The notes beneath the pieces are model-generated. The model ran no database searches and had not been told where the DNA came from. It was given only the letters and a program-made list of their open reading frames with translations. This document shows positions 54,427 to 64,000 of a DNA stretch of 64,000 bases, one piece after another; position 1 is the first letter of the stretch, and the number at the start of each line of letters is the position of its first letter. The stretch is from Metapseudomonas resinovorans DSM 21078 (GTDB lineage: Bacteria; Pseudomonadota; Gammaproteobacteria; Pseudomonadales; Pseudomonadaceae). The position numbers and the translations under genes are program-made. The stretch lies in the NCBI RefSeq assembly GCF_000423545.1, contig NZ_AUIE01000001.1, positions 1 through 64,000 on the forward strand, in the 5' to 3' direction.

Positions 54427-55493
54427 GTGCGCTGGCCCCCTTTGTGGGTGCGACGCAGGCGACCAAGCACCAGCAGGATGAGCACGGCGACCAGGCCAAG
54501 GACGAGGAAGAACAGGTACTTGGGCATTACCTCCCACCACCAGTCGAACAGCTTGATATAGAGGAAGAGGACGAAGAACAGCAGGCTGGTGTGCACCACT
54601 TCCGGCCAGTCGCGGCGGTTGCCGAGCCAGATGGCCAGGGCCGCGCCGCCGAAGCCGAGTAGCTGATAGATGACTTCCACCAGGTCGCGCGACCAGGGCA
54701 GGTAGCTGCCGTCAGCCCAGGTGGCCAGTACCAGCACCGGCACGAACAGGCCGAACAAGCCCAGTACCCGGAAGATTGCGGCGAAACCGCTGTAGCGCGC
54801 CTGAGAAATGAACTGCGGCACCAGGAAGATCAGCAATCCGGCAGGCAGCAGGTGTTCCGGCCGCTCGGTGCAGTCCAGCCAATAGAGCCCGCTCCAGCTC
54901 GCCAGGCGGGTGGCCACGAACGCCATGATGCACGCCAGTCCGGCCCCCAGCAGCAACCGTACCTCGCAGGCGTAGGCCAGCAGCAGGGCGTAGGCGGCCC
55001 AGGGCAGCAGGGCCTTGTCGCTGGGGGTGATATTGAAGATCTGCCCGAGCATGACCACATTCAGCACGAAGCAGGCGAAGGCCAGGATCGCCGCCAGCTT
55101 GGTGAAATACCCGGAGGGCGCGCGCTGGCGCAGCAGCAGGGTCAGCAGCAGGCTGCCCACGGAGAAGCCAGTGAGAATGCCCACCTGCGCGGTTTCCGGG
55201 AACAGGCCCCAGAACTGATAAAAGAAGAACAGCAGGCTGGCGGCCAGGGCCAAAGCGCCCAGCAAGGAAGCGATGCGCATGCCCAGCGACAGGCGTCTGG
55301 CCTGGGCGTCAGAGTCAATGTCGAAGGCGGTACGGTAATCCGCCAGCAACTGACGATGGTGCTCGCCGAGCTGCTCGATCTGTTCGGGGGAAAGCAGCAG
55401 CGCCTGCTCATCGTGCAGGCGCTCCACTTCCCGGTAGAAGGCCTGGATGTCGTCGGCGCGGTGTTGTGCCTGGTCGCGGCTGAGCGGCGGCAT
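54423..55493 (-). CDS. DUF2157-family polytopic membrane protein
   Basis: This 356-residue protein has a cytoplasmic N-terminal 90 residues, rich in charged helices, followed by about nine or ten hydrophobic helices and a basic tail. ATG 55493 is chosen because the family's first domain starts there; the longer frame adds an implausible leader. It forms a two-gene operon with the DUF4824 gene. Function unknown; the family is widespread in proteobacteria. Confidence 0.75.
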   Translation of the reverse strand: MPPLSRDQAQHRADDIQAFYREVERLHDEQALLLSPEQIEQLGEHHRQLLADYRTAFDIDSDAQARRLSLGMRIASLLGALALAASLLFFFYQFWGLFPETAQVGILTGFSVGSLLLTLLLRQRAPSGYFTKLAAILAFACFVLNVVMLGQIFNITPSDKALLPWAAYALLLAYACEVRLLLGAGLACIMAFVATRLASWSGLYWLDCTERPEHLLPAGLLIFLVPQFISQARYSGFAAIFRVLGLFGLFVPVLVLATWADGSYLPWSRDLVEVIYQLLGFGGAALAIWLGNRRDWPEVVHTSLLFFVLFLYIKLFDWWWEVMPKYLFFLVLGLVAVLILLVLGRLRRTHKGGQRT

Positions 55494-55597
55494 TGCGGGT
55501 CCTTTTGCGTGCGGTGCCGCTTGAACTGTAGGGCCGCGGATGGGGAGCGGCAATGGGGACTGGATGTTTCTGTAGGGGTTTCAGCCCAAGAGATTCC

Positions 55598-59206
<3,609 letters not shown>

Positions 59207-59287
59207 GGAGTCTTCCCCATGTGGTGGCGGGTCGTCCCGCCGCTATTGGGTCTGTGCCACGGTCGTCCGTGGCTGAACTCTAGAAGT

Positions 59288-59372
59288 CGCAGGGTGGGTC
59301 GGGCGGCGTTCCGCGAGCGGAGCGAAACCCATCACCGCTCGATGGGTTTCGCAGGCTCTACCCATCCTACGG
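59288..59372. repeat. REP-like element between carboxylase and DUF1989 genes
   Basis: GGGTGGGTCGGGC at the left and GGCTCTACCCATCCTACG at the right pair in part, and AAACCCATCACCGCTCGATGGGTTT forms an inner hairpin. It fills the 232-base gap between two operon genes (59207-59438), where no gene is visible. Confidence 0.6.
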
Positions 59373-59438
59373 GGGGTGTATGCAGGCACTGCCCCGAGCG
59401 GCTCTGGCAGAGCAGGAAGAGCCAGGCGCGCAGTTGCT

Positions 59439-60074
59439 TCAGTCCCATACCAGCACCTCGGCGGGCGTCGGGTTGTAGGCGTTGCAGGGGTTGTTCAGCT
59501 GCGGGCAGTTGGAGATCAGCACGATGATGTCCATGTGCGCCTTGAGCTCGACGTACTTGCCAGGGGCGGAGATGCCGTCCTCGAAGGTCAGGCCGCCGTC
59601 CGGGGTGACCGGCACATTCATGAAGAAATTGATGTTGGCGCTGATGTCGCGCTTGCTCAGGCGGCCGTCGTGCAGGCTGGCGCGCAGGAAGTTGTCGCGG
59701 CAGCTGTGCATGTAGCGCTTGTCCAGGGCGTAGCGCACGGTGTTGCTTTCCTGGGCGCAGGCGCCGCCGAGGGTGTCGTGGCGACCACAGGTGTCGGCGG
59801 TGATGGTCAGCATCGGGTTGCCGAGGTTGGAGTAGAGCACGCTGCCGGCGCTGAGGTAGACGCGGTTCTGCCGGCGCAGGGTGCGCTGCACGTCATAGCG
59901 CTCACGCGGGTTGCTGGCGCTGTAGAAGAGGGTGTCCACCGCCTGGTTGCCTTCCAGGTCCAGCAGGCGCAGGGTCTGGCCGGCCTTCACTTCGGTCATG
60001 AAGGGCTCGCCGGCGGCGATCACGGCGCGGTAGACGGCGGCTTCGGGGTGTTTTTCGCTCGGGGTCTGGTGCAT
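59439..60074 (-). CDS. DUF1989 protein, carboxyguanidine deiminase subunit (urea carboxylase-associated protein 2)
   Basis: This 211-residue DUF1989-family protein is one of two paralogous neighbours of the carboxylase. It has the family pattern [33 protein letters not shown] and [11 protein letters not shown], and INFFMNVPV then [29 protein letters not shown]. The pair forms the CgdAB carboxyguanidine deiminase described for guanidine-assimilating bacteria, which converts carboxyguanidine to allophanate. Whether this is the A or B subunit is not decided here. It lies 11 bases after its paralogue in the operon. Confidence 0.85.
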   Translation of the reverse strand: MHQTPSEKHPEAAVYRAVIAAGEPFMTEVKAGQTLRLLDLEGNQAVDTLFYSASNPRERYDVQRTLRRQNRVYLSAGSVLYSNLGNPMLTITADTCGRHDTLGGACAQESNTVRYALDKRYMHSCRDNFLRASLHDGRLSKRDISANINFFMNVPVTPDGGLTFEDGISAPGKYVELKAHMDIIVLISNCPQLNNPCNAYNPTPAEVLVWD

Positions 60075-60085
60075 GGCGTCGGACC

Positions 60086-60814
60086 TCAGATGTACAGGCG
60101 TTCGGTGTTGTGGAAACCGCGGTCGTTTTCCGGGCGCGAGGTGCGGCAGAGCAGGGTGATGCCGTCGCTCTGCACCTGTTGCCAGGCGAGTTGCACCGGC
60201 TTGGGCGCATATTCCGGGGCGGGGTCCATGGGGTGCTGCAGGGCGGTGAGCACCACCAGGGTGTCCATGGGGGCGTAGAGCTCGATGTAGTCACCGGCCG
60301 TGGAGTTGCCGGGCTGGAAGTGGAAGCAGCCGTCACTGTCCACGGTGACCTTGCTGAACAGGTTCAGGCACATCAGCAGGTCTTGCAGGTTGAGGTCCCA
60401 CTTGCCCATTTCCACCAGCAGGTTGTCCACGCCGTTGCGGAAGAAGCCATTACGCAGTTCCTGGTAGCGCCCGGCGCCGTACTTTTCCTTCACCTCGTCT
60501 GCATTGAGCACGCCGCCGAAGCTGTCGTGCCAGCCGCAGGTGTCGGCGGTGATGGCCGCCAGCACCCGGCCCATGTCGGAGTAGAGGCAGTGACCCGCGG
60601 TGAGCTTGGCGGTGTGCTGGCACTTGAGGCTGTCGGGCAGGTTCAGGCGCTCGCTCTTTTCTTGCGCGTTGAGCAACAGCAGGCTGACGTTGGCACCGCC
60701 TTCGATATCGGTGACGCGCAACTGCTGGCCGCGCTTGAGCACGAAGGAGGTGTGGCCGCCGCCGGGGACGGTTTCTTCATAGAGGGTCGGGCGCAGGGCC
60801 AGGGAAGCGGTCAT
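60086..60814 (-). CDS. DUF1989 protein, carboxyguanidine deiminase subunit (urea carboxylase-associated protein 1)
   Basis: This 242-residue paralogue of the previous protein has [45 protein letters not shown] and [23 protein letters not shown]. The pattern matches DUF1989 with the same metal-site region TADTCGxHD. AAGGAG lies 7 bases before ATG 60814. It would work as a heteromer with the downstream subunit. Guanidine-I riboswitch control of the operon supports the deiminase function over an undefined role in urea use. Confidence 0.85.
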   Translation of the reverse strand: MTASLALRPTLYEETVPGGGHTSFVLKRGQQLRVTDIEGGANVSLLLLNAQEKSERLNLPDSLKCQHTAKLTAGHCLYSDMGRVLAAITADTCGWHDSFGGVLNADEVKEKYGAGRYQELRNGFFRNGVDNLLVEMGKWDLNLQDLLMCLNLFSKVTVDSDGCFHFQPGNSTAGDYIELYAPMDTLVVLTALQHPMDPAPEYAPKPVQLAWQQVQSDGITLLCRTSRPENDRGFHNTERLYI

Positions 60815-60828
60815 GGGCAGGCTCCTTG

Positions 60829-61629
60829 TCAGTGGGCGATGGCGGGCTGCAGGGCGGAAGTGACTCGCTCCGGCAGGGCCTCGACGGCCGCGCGGGCGGC
60901 GCGGCGGTCGCTGTTCAACGGAATGTCGTAGGTGATGCGCGCGCCATAGGCATTGGGTGCCTGCGGGTCGTGGCGCACCTTGTCGAAGACCATCAGCCGA
61001 GTGCCCAGGCTGAAGCCCTCGGTGAGGTCGTGGGTGACCATGAAGACGGTCAGCCGGGTTTCGTTCCAGAGGCTGAGCAGCAGTTCGTGCATGTCCTTGC
61101 GGATGCCTGGATCGAGGGCGCCGAAGGGTTCGTCGAGCAGCAGCACGCGCGGTTTCATGATCAGTGCCTGGGCAATGGCCAAGCGCTGCTGCATGCCGCC
61201 GGAGAGCTGGCTGGGGTACTTGTCCAGGGCGTGGCCCAGACCGACCTTGCCGAGAATGGCGGCGGCCTCTTCGCGGGCGGATCGCTTGGCGCCACCGAAG
61301 AGCCGGCCAAACAGGGGCGAGCGAGGCAGTTCCAGACCCAGGGCGACGTTGTCCAGCACGCTGAGGTGCGGGAACACCGAGTAGCGCTGGAACACCACGC
61401 CGCGGCTGGCGTCGGGCTCGGCCATCAGTGGCTGGCCGTCCAGCAGGATGCTGCCGCGGCTGGGGGATTCCTGGCCCAGCAGCATGCGCAGGAAGGTGGA
61501 TTTGCCGCAGCCGGAAGCGCCGACCAGGGTGCAGAACTCGCCTTCGTTGACCGACAGGTTAAGGTTTTCGAGGACGACCTGGTCTGCGTATTCCTGCCAG
61601 AGGTTTTTCACTTCAATGAACGCGCTCAT
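60829..61629 (-). CDS. ABC transporter ATP-binding protein (guanidine importer, NitT/TauT type)
   Basis: This 266-residue ATPase has Walker A GASGCGKST, signature LSGGMQQRLAIAQA, Walker B LLLDEPFGALDP and the switch His in MVTHDLTEG. It starts at ATG 61629, which overlaps the permease stop by four bases (ATGA). With the permease and binding protein it forms a nitrate/taurine-class importer. The riboswitch places it in a guanidine operon, so guanidine or a close analogue is the likely cargo. Confidence 0.9.
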   Translation of the reverse strand: MSAFIEVKNLWQEYADQVVLENLNLSVNEGEFCTLVGASGCGKSTFLRMLLGQESPSRGSILLDGQPLMAEPDASRGVVFQRYSVFPHLSVLDNVALGLELPRSPLFGRLFGGAKRSAREEAAAILGKVGLGHALDKYPSQLSGGMQQRLAIAQALIMKPRVLLLDEPFGALDPGIRKDMHELLLSLWNETRLTVFMVTHDLTEGFSLGTRLMVFDKVRHDPQAPNAYGARITYDIPLNSDRRAARAAVEALPERVTSALQPAIAH

Positions 61630-62441
61630 GCCTTGGCTCCCTCGTACCAGGGGAAGGCCAGCCGCGTGAGCTGGCGCAGGCCCAGGTCCATCAGCCAGGC
61701 GAGCAGGGTGATCCACACCACGTAGGGGAGGATCACATCCATGGCCAGGTAGCGGCGGACCAGGAAGATGCGGTAGCCCAGGCCATCGGTAGAGGCGATG
61801 GCTTCGGCGGCGATGAGGAACAGCCAGGCCGAGCCCAGCACCAGACGCAGGGAGATCAAGAGGCGCGGCATGAGCTGCGGCAGGACCACCCGCAGGATCA
61901 GGGTCCAGGTGTTGGCGCCCAGGGTCTGCGCCTTGATCAGCAGCTCGCGGGGGATTTCCCGGGCGCGCTGCTCCATGTCGCGGGCGATGCAAGGCGCGAT
62001 GCCGATGACGATCAGCATCACCTTGGACAGCTCGCCAAGGCCGAAGACGATGAACAGGATCGGCAATATCGCCAGCGGCGGAATCATCGACAGCACGGTG
62101 AGCAGGGGCGACAGCGGTGCGCCGAACAGCGGCAGGGTGCCGGCGGCGATGCCCAGGGTGAGGCCCAGCAGTGCGGCAATGGAAAGCCCCAGCGCCAGGC
62201 GCTTCAGGCTCGAGGCGCTGTCCTGCCAGAACAGGTAGTCGCCGCTGCGCTTGTCTTCGGTGAAGGCCAGACGTTCCACCGCGTCACTCATCTGCGCCGC
62301 GCTCGGCAGCAGCTTGTCGTTGGGGTTTTCCGTGAGCCGCGCCGCCGAGCCGGTGAAGTAGGCGAACAGCAGCAGGGCGAAGGGCAGCAGGATCAGGATC
62401 AGGCGGCCGGCGCGGTCCGGTTGGCGGTTGATCAGGCGCAT
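61626..62441 (-). CDS. ABC transporter permease (guanidine importer)
   Basis: This 271-residue permease has six or so hydrophobic helices, with the coupling loop KAQTLGANTWTLILRVVLPQLMPR (EAA motif) in the second half. I prefer ATG 62441 to ATG 62471, which lies at the edge of a REP-like element, though neither has a strong ribosome site. It overlaps the ATPase gene and follows the binding-protein gene by 100 bases. It belongs to the SsuC/TauC family. Confidence 0.88.
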   Translation of the reverse strand: MRLINRQPDRAGRLILILLPFALLLFAYFTGSAARLTENPNDKLLPSAAQMSDAVERLAFTEDKRSGDYLFWQDSASSLKRLALGLSIAALLGLTLGIAAGTLPLFGAPLSPLLTVLSMIPPLAILPILFIVFGLGELSKVMLIVIGIAPCIARDMEQRAREIPRELLIKAQTLGANTWTLILRVVLPQLMPRLLISLRLVLGSAWLFLIAAEAIASTDGLGYRIFLVRRYLAMDVILPYVVWITLLAWLMDLGLRQLTRLAFPWYEGAKA

Positions 62442-62471
62442 GGCGGTGTACTCGTGTGTGGAACGGGCCAT

Positions 62472-62532
62472 TTCGTAGGTTGGTGCGGGCCACGTTGGGC
62501 CGCGCTTCGCTCGGCGCCAACCTACGATCGGG
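62472..62532. repeat. REP-like palindrome between binding-protein and permease genes
   Basis: TCGTAGGTTGG at the left and CCAACCTACGA at the right form an 11-base inverted repeat, with GCCACGTTGGGCCGCGCTTC between. It lies inside the operon and could stabilise the upstream part of the transcript, raising the level of the binding protein. Confidence 0.65.
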
Positions 62533-62541
62533 TGCCGGCGG

Positions 62542-63609
62542 TCAGAGCTTCCCTTCGGCGGCCATCTGCACGTAGGTCGGGTCGAAGCGCAGCTTCACGT
62601 TGCCCTTGTCACCCGTGACCACGCCCTTGGCGAAGCTCATGCCGACTGCGTTGGCATCCTTGGCGCCTTCACCGAGCAGGCCGTGGTGGAAGCTGAAGTT
62701 GGCCACCTTGTCCATGGTTGCCGGCAGTTTCGGGCTGGTGACGAAGGCCAGGGCATCGGCCGGAGTGTGGAACAGGCGGGTGGCGTCCAGTTGGGCCTGG
62801 TAGCCGGCCAGGTCGGTGCCGGAAGCCTTGGCCATGTGTTCCAGGGCGGCAGTGCTTTCGGCGGTGTTGGCGTTCATCAGCGCGACGATCTCGAACCAGG
62901 CGCCGGTCAGCGCTTTGCCCAAGGCGGGGTTGTCTTGCAGGGTCTCGGTGTTGACCACCATCATGTCCATGATTTCGCCGGGAACCTTGCTGGAGTCGAA
63001 TACCAGGCTGGTGCCGGGCTTGGCCTTGATGTCGGCGAGCATGGGGTTCCAGGTGGTCACGGCCTGGACTTCGGCGGTATCGAAGGCGGCGGCGATGTCG
63101 GCGTCGGAGGTGTTCACCACCTTCACGTCTTTCTCGGTGAGGTCGGCGCGCTCCAGGGCGCGGGCCAGCAGGTAGTGGGAGACGGACAGCTCCACCAGGT
63201 TGATGGGCGTGTCCTTGAGATCGGCCAGGGTCTTGCCTTCGCCCTTGAGCACCACGCCGTCGTTGCCGTTGGAGAAATCACCGACGATCAGTGCCGTGCT
63301 GTCCACGCCGCCGGCGGCGGGAATGGTCAGGGCATCCATGTTGGTCATGGTGCAGCCGTCGAACTGGCCAGCGGTGTATTGATTGATCGATTCGACGTAG
63401 TCGTTGAGCTGGGTGACCTGGATCTCGATCCCATACTTCTTCGCCCATTTGTCGACGATGCCCTTGGTGGCGCCGTACTCCCAGGGCATCCACCCGGCGT
63501 AGATGGTCCAGCAGACGTTGAAGCTGTCCTTCTGGGCGGCGGAAGTGTTGAAGCTGAGGGCGGCGGCGAGGCCGGCGGCGGCGAGAGCGAACAGACGGGA
63601 CTTACGCAT
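62542..63609 (-). CDS. Periplasmic binding protein of the guanidine importer
   Basis: This 355-residue protein has a signal peptide (RKSRLFALAAAGLAAALSFN, cleavage near TSAA) and an NMT1/THI5-like NitT fold beginning DSFNVCWTIYAGWMPWEYG. ATG 63609 is used because GGAGG lies 6 bases upstream; the longer open frame adds the riboswitch tail. It is the first gene of the operon and directly follows the guanidine-I riboswitch. Its expected ligand is guanidine. Confidence 0.9.
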   Translation of the reverse strand: MRKSRLFALAAAGLAAALSFNTSAAQKDSFNVCWTIYAGWMPWEYGATKGIVDKWAKKYGIEIQVTQLNDYVESINQYTAGQFDGCTMTNMDALTIPAAGGVDSTALIVGDFSNGNDGVVLKGEGKTLADLKDTPINLVELSVSHYLLARALERADLTEKDVKVVNTSDADIAAAFDTAEVQAVTTWNPMLADIKAKPGTSLVFDSSKVPGEIMDMMVVNTETLQDNPALGKALTGAWFEIVALMNANTAESTAALEHMAKASGTDLAGYQAQLDATRLFHTPADALAFVTSPKLPATMDKVANFSFHHGLLGEGAKDANAVGMSFAKGVVTGDKGNVKLRFDPTYVQMAAEGKL

Positions 63610-63669
63610 GGAGAACCTCCAGTTCGGTTGAGGGCGGGCGGAGCTGCGCGGCACTTTCCCTGTAAAGGG

Positions 63670-63770
63670 GCGCGTTCTCCCGGGCTTTTGTCCCGCCGTG
63701 TAACCTCGCTGGAGGTCGCCAGCTCTCGGACCAGTCATCCGCTTTCGCGAACCGGAACCCTAGCCAGCCA
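63670..63770 (-). ncRNA. Guanidine-I (ykkC) riboswitch
   Basis: Read on the minus strand, the conserved blocks occur in order: GGCTAGGGTTCCGG (63752-63765 region), GTCCGAGAGCTGGCGACC (about 63715-63733) and ACGGCGGGACAAAAGCCCGG ending in GGAGA (about 63675-63700). These are the signature segments of the ykkC class I RNA that binds guanidine. The 3' end of the aptamer is about 60 bases from the start codon of the binding-protein gene. No T run follows, so control of translation is more likely than termination. In other bacteria this RNA precedes carboxylase, DUF1989 and transporter genes like these. Confidence 0.93.
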
Positions 63771-63830
63771 TTGCAAATTGTGGTGCCGCGAACCCGGTGG
63801 TCCGGGTAGCTCCTGCACGCCTTCGTCAAA

Positions 63831-63846
63831 GCGAAGGCCGTGCCAA
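63831..63846 (-). promoter_or_regulatory. Candidate sigma-54 promoter of the guanidine operon
   Basis: On the minus strand TTGGCACGGCCTTCGC matches the -24/-12 pattern TGGCACG-N4-TTGC with one mismatch at the -12 element, and GG and GC are 10 bases apart. It lies about 60 bases upstream of the riboswitch. Confidence 0.6.
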
Positions 63847-63931
63847 GTTGGTGAGAGGGCTCTGCCACGGGCTTTTCGCCGACCGGCAAGGGCGGCATGA
63901 AGGTGAGGGATGCCCGCTCATGGGGCGGCTG

Positions 63932-63946
63932 GCTTCAAACTGGTGC
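63932..63946. promoter_or_regulatory. Candidate NtrC binding site
   Basis: GCTTC-AAACT-GGTGC agrees with 8 of 10 fixed positions of the NtrC consensus GCACY-N5-RGTGC. It lies about 86-100 bases upstream of the candidate sigma-54 promoter, a normal enhancer distance. No gene was found in 63771-64000. Confidence 0.45.
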
Positions 63947-64000
63947 GTAGCAACAACTGGAAAAGGATTTTTCCGACAGGGAGCGAGCGCTGTTCTGTAG

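Overview
The window is chromosomal DNA of a Pseudomonas. It is GC-rich throughout, and the block argF - molybdopterin oxidoreductase - grxD - bfr - bfd - peroxiredoxin - rnt - pyrC - motY - argG - gloA follows the order I recall from P. aeruginosa. The efflux operon instead has a TtgR-type repressor, as in P. putida. The combination suggests a metabolically versatile environmental species (for example the P. resinovorans/citronellolis group); this assignment is inference from gene content.

Layout. 1-6.4 kb: a plus-strand catabolic cluster (FAD dehydrogenase, two short-chain dehydrogenases, a KshB-like reductase, a FadD3-like acyl-CoA ligase) that looks like steroid or other polycyclic degradation. 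6.4-14.6 kb: a LapG-type periplasmic protease, a small secreted protein, and the RND pump ttgABC with divergent ttgR and its operator. 15-19.5 kb: a complete type I secretion system (aprDEF type) with no substrate gene beside it. 19.7-23 kb: metR/metE. 23-29 kb: a LysR-controlled operon (aldehyde dehydrogenase, a 57-residue membrane protein, NCS1 permease, GMC alcohol dehydrogenase) for oxidising an unknown, probably amine-containing, alcohol. 30-34.8 kb: glycerol genes glpD and glpR on one strand and ybaK-glpK on the other, with two GlpR-like boxes and no glpF. 34.8-38.6 kb: a solute-binding protein, a PhzF-family protein, an FbpC-like ATPase and argF. 38.8-39.6 kb: a frameshifted integrase remnant. 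39.7-49.6 kb: the conserved housekeeping block, with a Fur-like box before bfd, a FliA-type promoter before motY and several clear terminators. 49.6-55.5 kb: a GAF/GGDEF deletion derivative, modBC with a Mo-box-like site but no modA, a Cache-GGDEF protein and a DUF2157/DUF4824 membrane pair.

55.6-64 kb is the most informative region. A minus-strand operon encodes a periplasmic binding protein, permease and ATPase, two DUF1989 proteins and a 1202-residue biotin-dependent carboxylase of the urea amidolyase type. Upstream of the first gene lies a sequence that matches the guanidine-I (ykkC) riboswitch. Further upstream are a candidate sigma-54 promoter and a candidate NtrC site. The operon is therefore best read as guanidine import and assimilation (guanidine carboxylase plus carboxyguanidine deiminase) under both nitrogen control and ligand control. 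The allophanate hydrolase that would finish the pathway is not in the window. The carboxylase gene also carries a 63-bp REP-type palindrome inserted in frame between domains.

REP-like palindromes recur between genes. No tRNA, rRNA, CRISPR array or intact insertion sequence was seen.
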